Origin: an uncultured Lutibacter sp.
GTDB taxonomy: Bacteria; Bacteroidota; Bacteroidia; Flavobacteriales; Flavobacteriaceae
DNA: 64,000 nt
Assembly: GCF_947495725.1 (NCBI RefSeq)
Contig: NZ_CANLZZ010000002.1
Location: 761,315 to 825,314, forward strand
Direction of reading: 5' to 3'
A program made the translations under genes and the position numbers. The notes beneath the pieces are model-generated. The model was not told where the DNA came from and ran no database searches. It worked only from the letters and a program-made list of their open reading frames with translations. The first letter of the stretch is position 1, and the number at the start of each line of letters is the position of its first letter. This document shows positions 52,988 to 62,077 of the stretch, piece by piece.

Positions 52988-54403
52988 ATGGCGGCAACAA
53001 CAAATTCTAGTTATTTATTAAAACTAACAATAGTGGCAACTCTAGGAGGGCTTCTCTTTGGGTATGATACAGCGGTAATTTCCGGTACAGTTAGTTCACT
53101 TGAAAGTTTTTTTGTTCTTCCTTTTGGATTGGATGAATTAGGAGCAAATGCCCGACTGGGATTTGTTGTTTCCAGTGCATTAATTGGTTGTATTATAGGG
53201 GGTATTTCTGGTGGGCTAATTAGCAAAAAGTTAGGGCGTAAAAATGGATTAATACTTGCAGCATTATTATTTTTGTTCTCTGCATTAGGATCAGCAATGC
53301 CTGAAATGCTTTTAAAGCCAGTTGGAGAAGCGGACCATACTTTTATATACATTTTTATTGTATATAGAATTATTGGTGGTATTGGGGTTGGATTAGCGTC
53401 AATGCTTTCGCCACTTTATATAGCAGAAATAGCACCTGCAAAAATAAGAGGTAAATTGGTTTCAATGAATCAATTTGCCATTATTTTTGGTATGCTTGTA
53501 GTTTATTTTGTTAACTATTATATAGCAAGACAAGGGGATGATTCTTGGTTGAATACCGTAGGTTGGCGTTGGATGTTTGCTTCTGAAACAATACCTGCCG
53601 GATTATTTTTAATTATGTTGTTCTTTGTTCCCGATACACCAAGATCTTTAGTGTTAAAATCGCAACCTGAAAAGGCTTTAGATGTTCTTATCAAAGTAAA
53701 TGGATTAGAAGAAGGTAAAAAAATCTTAGCGGAAATTCAAAATACAGTAGTAAGTCATTCAGGAAAATTATTTTCTTTTGGGATTACAGTAATAGTTATT
53801 GGAGTATTACTTTCGGTCTTTCAACAGTTTGTAGGAATTAATGTAGTGTTGTATTACGCTCCTGAGATTTTTAAAAGTATGGGGTCAGGAACAGATGCTG
53901 CATTGCTACAGACTATTATAGTTGGTGCCGTAAATTTATTGTTTACCGTTTTGGCTATTATGACGGTTGATAAATTTGGAAGAAAACCGCTAATGATAAT
54001 TGGAGCATTGGGAATGGCGTTTGCAATGTTTGCCTTGGGTACAACTTTCTTTATGGAATCTGTAGGAATGGGAGCGCTAATTTTTATGCTAATCTACGTA
54101 GCGAGTTTTGCAATGAGTTGGGGACCGGTTTGCTGGGTGTTGTTGTCAGAGATTTTTCCAAATAAAATTAGAGGGAGAGCTTTAGCGGTTGCTGTTGCAG
54201 CACAATGGATTTCAAATTATCTAGTCTCCTGGACATTCCCAATGATGGACAAAAACACTTATTTATTAGAAACGTTTAATCACGGTTTCGCATATTGGAT
54301 TTATGGAGTAATGGGTGTGTTAGCAACAATACTAGTTTGGAAATTTGTTCCAGAAACAAAGGGAAAAACGTTAGAGGAAATGGAAAAAATTTGGGAAAAA
54401 TAG
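52988..54403 (+). CDS. Sugar/H+ symporter, XylE-like (MFS)
   Basis: A 471-residue major facilitator with 12 predicted membrane helices and sugar-porter signatures: GGLLFGYDTAVISGT in helix 1, GRKNGLI loop between helices 2 and 3, PDTPRSLV before the central loop, QQFVGINVVLYYAPEIF in helix 7, KFGRKPL, and PETKGKTLEEME at the C-terminus. These match XylE-type D-xylose:proton symporters. It lies 11 bases downstream of xylA, which supports xylose as substrate, although other pentoses or glucose are possible. Confidence 0.92.
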   Translation: MAATTNSSYLLKLTIVATLGGLLFGYDTAVISGTVSSLESFFVLPFGLDELGANARLGFVVSSALIGCIIGGISGGLISKKLGRKNGLILAALLFLFSALGSAMPEMLLKPVGEADHTFIYIFIVYRIIGGIGVGLASMLSPLYIAEIAPAKIRGKLVSMNQFAIIFGMLVVYFVNYYIARQGDDSWLNTVGWRWMFASETIPAGLFLIMLFFVPDTPRSLVLKSQPEKALDVLIKVNGLEEGKKILAEIQNTVVSHSGKLFSFGITVIVIGVLLSVFQQFVGINVVLYYAPEIFKSMGSGTDAALLQTIIVGAVNLLFTVLAIMTVDKFGRKPLMIIGALGMAFAMFALGTTFFMESVGMGALIFMLIYVASFAMSWGPVCWVLLSEIFPNKIRGRALAVAVAAQWISNYLVSWTFPMMDKNTYLLETFNHGFAYWIYGVMGVLATILVWKFVPETKGKTLEEMEKIWEK

Positions 54404-54453
54404 AATTCCACCTTAATTCGCTATTTTAGCAAGATATATTAAATAACAAAAAA

Positions 54454-56481
54454 ATGAGTAACATTAATTTAAGAGCAGCAGATAATATTAGAGCTTTAGC
54501 CATTTCTATGGTTGAGCAAGCAAATTCTGGACACCCTGGTGGACCAATGGGAGGAGCTGACTTTATGCATATTTTATATTCAGAATTTTTAAATTTTGAT
54601 CCAAGTGATATGTCTTGGCCATTTAGAGATCGATTCTTTATGGATGCAGGGCATTTATCAACCTTATTATACGCACAGTATTATTTATTGGGTAATTATA
54701 AAAAAGAAGATATAAAAAACTTTAGACAATGGGGTTCTGTAACTCCAGGTCATCCAGAGGTTGATGTGGAAAGAGGTATTGAAAATACTTCAGGGCCACT
54801 AGGTCAAGGTCATACAATGGGTGTTGGAGCAGCTATTGCAGCTAAATTTTTAGCATCACGTTTTGGAGATTGGATGAACCATAAAGTTTATGGATTTATT
54901 TCGGATGGAGGAGTTCAAGAAGAGATTTCACAAGGCGCAGGAAGAATTGCAGGACATTTGGGATTAAACAATTTTATTATGTTCTATGATGCAAATGATG
55001 TACAATTATCAACAATGACGGATGAAGTAACTTCTGAAGACACGGCAAAGAAATACGAAGCTTGGGGTTGGAAAGTAGTAACTATTGATGGTCATAATCA
55101 TGATGAAATTAGAAAAGCATTAACTGATGCCAATAATGAGCAAGAAAAACCAACCTTAATAATTGGTAAAACAATTATGGGTAAAGGTTGTGTTACAGAA
55201 ACTGGCGCAAATTGGGAAGGACATTGTGAACTTCACGGTCAACCTATTGGACATACAGGAGCCGATTTTAATGAAACCTTAAAAAACTTAGGTGCAGATG
55301 TTAATGATCCATTTGCAAAATATGCAGATGTTCAAGCATTTTACGCATCACTTTTAGAAAATAAAAAAGCAGCCGCAACAACAAAAAAAGCGGAAATTTC
55401 TGCTTGGAAAGCTTCAAACCCGGAGTTGTCAGCTAAACTTGACGGCTTTTTAGCAGGTAAATTACCAGATTTAAATTTTGAATCTGTAGTTAATAAGCCA
55501 GGTTTGGCAACAAGAGCAGCTTCAGCAAACGTATTGGGTTATTTAGCTCAAAATGTAGAGAATATGATTGTTTCTTCAGCCGATTTATCTAACAGTGATA
55601 AAACAGATGGATTTTTAAAGCAAACACAAGCCATTAAAAAGAACGATTTTTCCGGAGCCTTTTTACAAGCAGGTGTTGCTGAATTAACAATGGCAGCAAT
55701 AGCAAATGGTATTGCATTACACGGTGGAGTTATTCCAGTAGTAGCAACATTCTTTGTGTTTTCAGATTATATGAAACCAGCGATAAGAATGAGTGCTATT
55801 CAAGAATTACCGGTGAAATATGTTTGGACGCACGATGCATTTAGAGTAGGAGAAGATGGACCAACGCATCAACCAGTAGAACAAGAAGCCCAAATTAGAT
55901 TGTTAGAAAAATTAAAAAATCATAGTGGAAATCCTTGTTTTACAGCATTACGTCCTGCGGATTCTGCAGAAACAAATGTAGCTTGGAAAATGGCAATGGA
56001 AAATAATAAAGTACCAACAGGGTTGATTTTATCTCGTCAAGGTATTAAAGACTTACCGGCAATTGCTGAATCAAGATATCAAGAAGCATTGGAGGCTGAA
56101 AAAGGAGGTTATACTGTTTTAGGAACTGAAAATCCGGATGTTGTTTTAATAGCAAACGGGTCGGAAGTTGCAACTTTAATTGAAGGAGCTAAATTATTAG
56201 CAGAAAGAGAAAACATAAAAGCAAAAATAGTTTCTGTTCCTTCAGAAGGAATTTTTAGATTACAAACAAAAGCATATCAAGAAAGTATTATTCCATCAAA
56301 TAAACCCGCATTTGGATTAACAGCCGGTTTACCGGTTAATTTAGAAGGTTTGGTTGGAAACAACGGAAAAGTATTTGGATTGGATCATTTTGGATATTCA
56401 GCACCGGCAACAGTGTTGGATGAGAAATTCGGATTTACAGGCGAAAATGTGTTTAATCAAGTTATAGAATTATTAAAATAA
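54454..56481 (+). CDS. tkt: Transketolase
   Basis: A ThDP enzyme that exchanges two-carbon units between pentose and other sugar phosphates, using the xylulose 5-phosphate from XylB. It is full length at 675 residues, with [30 protein letters not shown] and [19 protein letters not shown]. The usual GDG ThDP motif reads [18 protein letters not shown] here. The pyrimidine and C-terminal domains follow, with [19 protein letters not shown]. Its placement in the xylose operon links xylose directly to the pentose phosphate pathway. Confidence 0.95.
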   Translation: MSNINLRAADNIRALAISMVEQANSGHPGGPMGGADFMHILYSEFLNFDPSDMSWPFRDRFFMDAGHLSTLLYAQYYLLGNYKKEDIKNFRQWGSVTPGHPEVDVERGIENTSGPLGQGHTMGVGAAIAAKFLASRFGDWMNHKVYGFISDGGVQEEISQGAGRIAGHLGLNNFIMFYDANDVQLSTMTDEVTSEDTAKKYEAWGWKVVTIDGHNHDEIRKALTDANNEQEKPTLIIGKTIMGKGCVTETGANWEGHCELHGQPIGHTGADFNETLKNLGADVNDPFAKYADVQAFYASLLENKKAAATTKKAEISAWKASNPELSAKLDGFLAGKLPDLNFESVVNKPGLATRAASANVLGYLAQNVENMIVSSADLSNSDKTDGFLKQTQAIKKNDFSGAFLQAGVAELTMAAIANGIALHGGVIPVVATFFVFSDYMKPAIRMSAIQELPVKYVWTHDAFRVGEDGPTHQPVEQEAQIRLLEKLKNHSGNPCFTALRPADSAETNVAWKMAMENNKVPTGLILSRQGIKDLPAIAESRYQEALEAEKGGYTVLGTENPDVVLIANGSEVATLIEGAKLLAERENIKAKIVSVPSEGIFRLQTKAYQESIIPSNKPAFGLTAGLPVNLEGLVGNNGKVFGLDHFGYSAPATVLDEKFGFTGENVFNQVIELLK

Positions 56482-56492
56482 AAATAGAAACA

Positions 56493-57146
56493 ATGAAATT
56501 TTTTATAGATACCGCAAATTTAGAACAGATTAAGGAAGCGCAGGCTTTAGGAATCTTAGATGGAGTTACAACAAATCCATCATTAATGGCAAAAGAAGGA
56601 ATTACAGGAGCTGAAAACATTTTAAAACATTATGTAGATATTTGTAATATTGTTGAAGGTGATGTTTCAGCGGAGGTTATTGCTACAGATTTTGATGGAA
56701 TGGTAAAAGAAGGTGAAGCTTTAGCAGCTTTACATCCACAAATTGTGGTAAAATTACCTATGATTGCAGATGGTGTAAAAGCGTGTAAATATTTTTCAGA
56801 TAAAGGAATTAGAACTAACGTAACTTTAGTTTTTTCGGCAGGACAAGCATTGTTAGCTGCAAAAGCTGGAGCAACTTACGTTTCTCCATTTTTAGGTCGT
56901 TTAGATGATATTTCAACAGATGGATTACACCTTATTTCTGAAATCAGACAAATTTATGATAACTACGAATTTGAAACCCAAATATTAGCAGCTTCAATTC
57001 GTCATACAATGCACGTAATTGACTGTGCAAAAATTGGTTCAGATGTTATGACAGGTCCTTTAAGTTCAATCACAGGATTGTTAAAACACCCATTAACTGA
57101 TAGTGGTTTAGCGCAGTTTTTAGCTGATTACGCGAAAGGAAATTAA
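56493..57146 (+). CDS. Transaldolase (small TalC/FSA-like class)
   Basis: A 217-residue single TIM-barrel transaldolase. It starts [16 protein letters not shown], the Schiff-base lysine is K87 in QIVVKLPM, and [28 protein letters not shown] is highly characteristic. It is the short class, which includes both true transaldolases and fructose-6-phosphate aldolases; the operon with transketolase favours transaldolase activity. It is the last gene before a strong bidirectional terminator. Confidence 0.93.
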   Translation: MKFFIDTANLEQIKEAQALGILDGVTTNPSLMAKEGITGAENILKHYVDICNIVEGDVSAEVIATDFDGMVKEGEALAALHPQIVVKLPMIADGVKACKYFSDKGIRTNVTLVFSAGQALLAAKAGATYVSPFLGRLDDISTDGLHLISEIRQIYDNYEFETQILAASIRHTMHVIDCAKIGSDVMTGPLSSITGLLKHPLTDSGLAQFLADYAKGN

Positions 57147-57170
57147 TTGCCAATTAATTATTTTTACATA

Positions 57171-57206
57171 AAAAAAGCCGATCTAAAATTTTAGATCGGC
57201 TTTTTT
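57171..57206. terminator. Bidirectional terminator between xylose and fucose/uronate operons
   Basis: A 36-base perfect palindrome, AAAAAAGCCGATCTAAAA/TTTTAGATCGGCTTTTTT, lies between the convergent transaldolase and mutarotase genes. The GC core with A-tract and T-tract on opposite sides fits termination of both transcripts. Confidence 0.95.
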
Positions 57207-57222
57207 ATGCTTTATAGTAATA

Positions 57223-57567
57223 TTAGCCTAGTTTGAATACTTGTTCTAAGGCTATCCATTTTTCGCCATCTTTAGCCCAAGGTAATTCTTGTTGGTAGTC
57301 CCACATTAGGTTTTCCCATTCTTGAACTTTTGGATTATTAGCATCCATTTCGGCTTTTTTAACAGGGTCAAAAGTTTCATCAACTTCCATTATCATAAAC
57401 ATTCTGTTTCCCGTTAAGTAAATTTCCATATCTACAATTCCAGCATCTTTAATACTTTTTGTAATTTCTGGCCACGCATTTCCAGCAGCGTGGTATTCTT
57501 TATATTCTGCAATTAATTTAGAGTCGTCTTTTAAATCACAAGAATAACAATATCTTTTTGTACTCAT
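57223..57567 (-). CDS. RhaM-family sugar mutarotase (L-rhamnose/L-fucose type)
   Basis: A 114-residue ferredoxin-like-fold mutarotase of the RhaM (DUF718) family, interconverting anomers of a 6-deoxy sugar. Family traits include EYKEYHAAGNAWPEI with the conserved His, IYLTGNRMFMIMEVD, and a Trp-rich C-terminal region. It is the last gene of the deoxy-sugar/uronate unit, 3 bases after the FucP-like transporter, so L-fucose is the likely substrate, with L-rhamnose the alternative. Confidence 0.82.
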   Translation of the reverse strand: MSTKRYCYSCDLKDDSKLIAEYKEYHAAGNAWPEITKSIKDAGIVDMEIYLTGNRMFMIMEVDETFDPVKKAEMDANNPKVQEWENLMWDYQQELPWAKDGEKWIALEQVFKLG

Positions 57568-57570
57568 TTT

Positions 57571-58893
57571 TTATTTTTTAGATAATTTAAATGTTGTATA
57601 TCCATAAAGTGAAACCACAGCTAAACAGATAAGAGGTAAGATAAATGAGAAGTTAACTTCAGGAATAAAACCTAAAACCTTTACATCTGAAAATCCTGAT
57701 CCACCCCAATCTAAAATACTTCCTTGTAAAACTGGCATTAAAGCACCACCAACAATTGCCATAACCAATCCGGCAGAACCAATTTTAGCTTCATCGCCCA
57801 TATTTTTTAATGCGATACCATAAATAGTAGGGAACATAATAGACATAAATACTGAAATAGCAACTAATGAAATTAAACCAGCCATTCCTGATAAAACAAC
57901 TGCACCGGCAGCACAAATAACGCCTCCTATTCCAAATAACATAAGTAGTTTTGAAGGGTTTATAGTTTTCATTAAAGCGGTACCTATCCATCTTCCAACT
58001 AAGAAGGAAACCATTGCTGCTACATTAAAATATGTTGCGGTTAATTCCATTCCATAGGTTTCATTAATATTATCTACATATTGAAAAATATATGTCCAGC
58101 ACATAATTTGAGCGCCAACATAAAATGCCTGAGCAATTACACCATAAATATAATTTTTATTAGCAAATAATTTTTTAAATGATTCAGATAAAGACATTTT
58201 ATCTTCCTCTGCAGTTTTAGGCATTTTAGTTACTATTATAATTGCCATAATGGCCAAAACCAATACTCCTAATGCAATATAGGGAACACTAATAACACTA
58301 AGGTCATTTTCTCTAATTGCAGCTAATTCTTCAGAAGTAAGTGCGTTATAGGCTTCAGTTGTGTAATCATCAGAACGTAAAGCTCCAATTACAAATACTT
58401 GAGCTATTATCATACCAGATAATGATCCAATAGGGTTGAAGGCTTGAGCTAAATTTAAACGCTGTGTTGCAGTTTCTTTATCACCCATCATTAATATTAA
58501 TGGGTTTGATGTTGTTTCTAAGAAAGCTAAACCGCAAGTAATTACCCATAATGAAATTAAGAAATAGTTAAACTCTTCGTTCGCAGCTGCAGGGTAGAAT
58601 AAAAAAGCACCAGTAGCATAAAGGACTAATCCAAGTATAATTCCTGATTTATAGCTGTATTTTCTAATGAATAAAGCAGCTGGTAAGGCCATAAAAAAGT
58701 AACCAAAATAAAATGCAAATTGTACTAAAGATGCTTGAACATTTGAAAGTTCGGGCATTACTTTTTTAAATGCAGATACCATTGGATTTGTTAAATCATT
58801 TGCTATTCCCCATAAAGCGAATAATGATGTTATAATTATAAAAGGAAATAATAATTCCTTTCTAACAACTGGGATATTTTTTAGTTTATTCAT
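57571..58893 (-). CDS. fucP: L-fucose:H+ symporter-like MFS transporter
   Basis: A polytopic FucP-type major facilitator. The track start (58950) gives a 459-residue form, but the ATG at 58893 (MNKLKNIPVVRKELLFP, 440 aa) fits better, because FucP proteins begin shortly before the first helix FPFIIITSLFALWGIANDLTNP. QFAFYFGYFFMALPAAL and NPLILMMGDKETATQRLNLAQAFNPIGS are typical. About 12 membrane helices are visible. Neighbouring mutarotase, dehydrogenase and lactonase suggest L-fucose. A hairpin lies just upstream, so its expression may be separated from the genes before it. Confidence 0.88.
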   Translation of the reverse strand: MNKLKNIPVVRKELLFPFIIITSLFALWGIANDLTNPMVSAFKKVMPELSNVQASLVQFAFYFGYFFMALPAALFIRKYSYKSGIILGLVLYATGAFLFYPAAANEEFNYFLISLWVITCGLAFLETTSNPLILMMGDKETATQRLNLAQAFNPIGSLSGMIIAQVFVIGALRSDDYTTEAYNALTSEELAAIRENDLSVISVPYIALGVLVLAIMAIIIVTKMPKTAEEDKMSLSESFKKLFANKNYIYGVIAQAFYVGAQIMCWTYIFQYVDNINETYGMELTATYFNVAAMVSFLVGRWIGTALMKTINPSKLLMLFGIGGVICAAGAVVLSGMAGLISLVAISVFMSIMFPTIYGIALKNMGDEAKIGSAGLVMAIVGGALMPVLQGSILDWGGSGFSDVKVLGFIPEVNFSFILPLICLAVVSLYGYTTFKLSKK

Positions 58894-58942
58894 GAAGTTT
58901 AATTTATAATTTGGTTGTCTTATTTTATAGGTGCAAAATAGA

Positions 58943-58977
58943 AAAGACAAAACATATTTATAGTATGTTTTGTCTTT
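58943..58977 (-). terminator. Hairpin between the dehydrogenase and fucP genes
   Basis: AAAGACAAAACATA/TATGTTTTGTCTTT is a perfect 14-bp stem with a 7-base loop. On the minus strand it is followed by TCTATTTTGC, a weak T-rich tail that resembles a promoter box (TATTTTG). It may end part of the upstream transcription. Confidence 0.6.
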
Positions 58978-58995
58978 AATAATAGAACAAATGAT

Positions 58996-59787
58996 TTATT
59001 CTGATAATAATGATCTGTCTAAATGAACGTAACCACCGTCAACAGTAATAAATTGTCCTGTTGTATGTGATGATTTTTCTGAAATTGTGAATAAACAAGT
59101 ATCAGCAATTTCATCGGGTGTTGTCATTCTATTTTCTAAAGGAATTTTCTTTACAATAGATTTTAATTTTTCTTCACCATTTTCTAAAGTTTTAATCCAA
59201 GCATCGTATGCAGGTGTCCAACTTTCAGCAATAATAATTGCGTTAGAACGAATACCGTACTTAATTAAATCTACAGCCCATTCTCTAGTTAAACCTAAAA
59301 CTCCACCTTTTGAAGCAGCGTATCCAGAAGTTCCTCCTTGACCAGTTAAGCCAACTTTAGAACCAATGTTTAAAATGTTTCCTTTTGATGCTTTTAAAAA
59401 CGGTAAACAGTGTTTTACAACTAAAAAGTAGCTTACCATATTTAATTTTAATGAATTCATAAATTCATCATAAGAAGCATCTAATCCAACGCCATCGTTT
59501 ACACCAACATTGTTAATTACGGCATCAATTTTTCCGTACTTATCAGTAATGGTTTTAACTGCGTTTTCAATTTCAACAGGATTTGTAACGTCTGTTTGGC
59601 AGAAGGTTGCATCAATTCCTTTATCTTGAAGTTCTTTTACATATTCAAAACCTCTTGCGTTTCTGTCAATAATTGCAGGAACTGCACCTTCTTCAGCTAA
59701 ATGTTGAAGAATTGTTTCTCCGATACTTCCTTTGATACCTGCGGCACCTGAAATAACAACTACTTTTCCTTTTAAATTTAAGTCCAT
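58996..59787 (-). CDS. SDR-family dehydrogenase, probable L-fucose (deoxy-sugar) dehydrogenase
   Basis: A 263-residue classical short-chain dehydrogenase. The NAD loop is a variant, SGAAGIKGSIGE; the catalytic triad is S143 (NIGSKVG), Y156 and K160 (YAASKGG), and NNVG is in place of the usual NNAG. It lies between an amidohydrolase of the fuconolactonase type and the FucP-like transporter, so I infer oxidation of L-fucose or a related sugar to its lactone. Other alcohol substrates remain possible. Confidence 0.8.
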   Translation of the reverse strand: MDLNLKGKVVVISGAAGIKGSIGETILQHLAEEGAVPAIIDRNARGFEYVKELQDKGIDATFCQTDVTNPVEIENAVKTITDKYGKIDAVINNVGVNDGVGLDASYDEFMNSLKLNMVSYFLVVKHCLPFLKASKGNILNIGSKVGLTGQGGTSGYAASKGGVLGLTREWAVDLIKYGIRSNAIIIAESWTPAYDAWIKTLENGEEKLKSIVKKIPLENRMTTPDEIADTCLFTISEKSSHTTGQFITVDGGYVHLDRSLLSE

Positions 59788-59790
59788 TGT

Positions 59791-60621
59791 TTATTTTATA
59801 TTGTAGAATATTGTAGCATTTTCACCCATAATTGAGGCTTGTTCTGTAGAACTAAATTGTGCTATAAATTCTGTTACTAATTCTTTTATTTTTTTATAAT
59901 TTCCTGCAACCAAACAAACTGGCCAATCTGAACCGAACATAATTCTTTTCCAACCGAAAGAAGCGTAAACCAATTTCATATATGGTAGAATTTGTTCTGG
60001 CGTCCAAGTTGTATAATCAGCTTCGGTAACCATACCTGAAAGTTTGCAATATACATTATCGCATTTACCAATTTCAAACATTAAAGCTGCCCAACCATCA
60101 TAAAAACCATCTTTAATATATGGTTTAGCAATATGGTCTATCACAAATTTTTGATTTGGAAATCTTTTTACTAACTCCAAAACAGCTCCCAATTGATGTG
60201 GAAATACTAAAATATCGTAGGTGAAATTATACTTTTCTAAAGCGGCAATTCCTCTTAAAAAATCTGGACGTAATAAAAAGTTATGATCAGGTTCACCTTG
60301 TACAACGTGTCTAAAACCTTTCAGTTTTGGATACTTGCTGTATGTTTCTAACACTTCTTCAATATTTTCAGCTCTTAAATCTACCCAACCAACAATTCCT
60401 TTTATAAAATCGTTTTTATCGGCTAAATCTAGAAGGAAATCTGTTTCTTCTAATGTTTGATCTGCTTGCACAGCAACACAACCATCAATTCCATTTTCAG
60501 CATATACCTTTTGTAAATCCGAAGGCATAAAATCTTTACGAATTACCGACATATCATCGTCAATCCATTCGTGTTTTACAGGTTCGTATTTCCAAAAGTG
60601 TTGATGTGAATCAATAATCAT
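59791..60621 (-). CDS. Amidohydrolase_2-family lactonase, probable L-fuconolactonase
   Basis: A 276-residue TIM-barrel amidohydrolase starting MIIDSHQHFWKYEPVKHEW, with the HxH pair at positions 6 and 8, GFRHVVQGEPDHNFL in the middle and FGSDWPV near 231. This set matches sugar-acid lactonases related to L-fucono-1,5-lactonase and L-rhamnonolactonase. It starts 8 bases after uxaB and 3 bases before the SDR gene, consistent with the hydrolysis of the lactone made by that dehydrogenase. Confidence 0.83.
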   Translation of the reverse strand: MIIDSHQHFWKYEPVKHEWIDDDMSVIRKDFMPSDLQKVYAENGIDGCVAVQADQTLEETDFLLDLADKNDFIKGIVGWVDLRAENIEEVLETYSKYPKLKGFRHVVQGEPDHNFLLRPDFLRGIAALEKYNFTYDILVFPHQLGAVLELVKRFPNQKFVIDHIAKPYIKDGFYDGWAALMFEIGKCDNVYCKLSGMVTEADYTTWTPEQILPYMKLVYASFGWKRIMFGSDWPVCLVAGNYKKIKELVTEFIAQFSSTEQASIMGENATIFYNIK

Positions 60622-60629
60622 AGTAGAAA

Positions 60630-62066
60630 TTATTTTACAAAAGCGTCTAAAGTCGCTTTCATTCCATTATTTAAAATTGCTTCTAAATGTGTTGTAACTT
60701 CTTCTTGAAGACCATCAATTTCAGTTAAATCTGTTCCCCAGAAATCTTTATTTGATAACGTTTTTTCAGCAACTTCAACAAAATTATTACTAGCCCAAGC
60801 TTCTTTAAAGAAATCTAAAACAGCAGCATCATCTTTTAATGCAATTGCAGTTCCGTTTCTGTCGCCTTTATAAAAAGCAATTAAAGCAGCTAAAGAGAAT
60901 AATAAGTTTTTAGGTAACTCATTTTTACGTTTTACAAATTCTAAAACTGAAGGTAAAACTCTTGTTTTATATTTTGAAACTGAATTTAATGAAATACTCA
61001 TTAATTCGTGCGCTAAATAAGGGTTTCTGAAACGATCTAAAACATCTGCAGAAAACTGACTTAATTCTTCAGCAGGTAAATCTAGAGTAGGAGAGATGTC
61101 ATTAAATAAAGCATTCTTTAAGAATTTACCTACAACTTCATCTTCTAAAGATTCACGAACTCTATCAATTCCATATAAATAACCAACAGGAACTAGGGTA
61201 GTGTGAGCACCATTTAAAATACGCACTTTACGAGTTCTGTAAGGTTCCATATTGTCTGTAAATACAACATTTAATCCACAAGCTTCAGAAGGAAATTCAT
61301 CTTTTACAGATTCAGGTCCTTCAATAACCCATAAATGGAATTGTTCACCTTCAACAACTAAATTATCTTTATAACCTAGCTCTTTTGTAATAGCATCCAT
61401 TTTATCTCTTGGGTAACCTGGTACAATTCTATCAACTAAAGTGTTACAGAAAATATTATCTTCATTAATCCATTCAACAAACTCGTCACCTAAATTCCAG
61501 TCAGCAGCATATTGAAGGATAATTTTCTTTAAGTTATCTCCGTTACGGTCAATTAATTCACAAGGAATTACAATTAATCCTTTATCTGAAGCACCTCCAA
61601 AAGTTTGGAATCTTTTATACATTAAAGCAGTTAATTTCCCAGGGAAACTACTTTGAGGAGCATCATCTAATTTATCGTTAGCATTGTAAGAAATACCAGC
61701 TTCAGTTGTATTAGAAATAATAAAACGTAAATCAGGGTTTTCAGCATTTGCTAAATAATCAGCATTGTTTTCGTAAGGGTTAATTCCTCTTGTAATACAA
61801 TCAATAACTTCTTTTTCACTTAAAACTTCGCCGTTTTTAATTCCGTTTAAGTATAAAGTGTATAAACCATCTTGATCGTTTAACATTTTAACTAAACCTT
61901 GATCAATTGGTTGTACTACTACAACTCCAGCATCAAAGTCTGCTTTTTTGTTCATTTCGTGAATCATCCAGTTTGCAAAGGCTCTTAAAAAGTTTCCTTC
62001 GCCAAATTGTAAAATTCTTTCAGTATAAGTGTTTGCCTCTACTGTTGTTCTATTTAAATTTTTCAT
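60630..62066 (-). CDS. uxaB: Tagaturonate reductase
   Basis: UxaB reduces D-tagaturonate to D-altronate with NADH in galacturonate catabolism. The ATG at 62066 (MKNLNRTTVEANTYTERI, 478 aa) is preferred over the track start at 62102, which would overlap uxaA by 25 bases. ILQFGEGNFLRAFANWMI is the nucleotide-binding start of the mannitol dehydrogenase superfamily, and LNGAHTTLVPVGYLYG and VRILNG lie in the catalytic domain. It follows uxaA by 11 bases. Confidence 0.92.
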   Translation of the reverse strand: MKNLNRTTVEANTYTERILQFGEGNFLRAFANWMIHEMNKKADFDAGVVVVQPIDQGLVKMLNDQDGLYTLYLNGIKNGEVLSEKEVIDCITRGINPYENNADYLANAENPDLRFIISNTTEAGISYNANDKLDDAPQSSFPGKLTALMYKRFQTFGGASDKGLIVIPCELIDRNGDNLKKIILQYAADWNLGDEFVEWINEDNIFCNTLVDRIVPGYPRDKMDAITKELGYKDNLVVEGEQFHLWVIEGPESVKDEFPSEACGLNVVFTDNMEPYRTRKVRILNGAHTTLVPVGYLYGIDRVRESLEDEVVGKFLKNALFNDISPTLDLPAEELSQFSADVLDRFRNPYLAHELMSISLNSVSKYKTRVLPSVLEFVKRKNELPKNLLFSLAALIAFYKGDRNGTAIALKDDAAVLDFFKEAWASNNFVEVAEKTLSNKDFWGTDLTEIDGLQEEVTTHLEAILNNGMKATLDAFVK

Positions 62067-62077
62067 TTTTAAATTTA

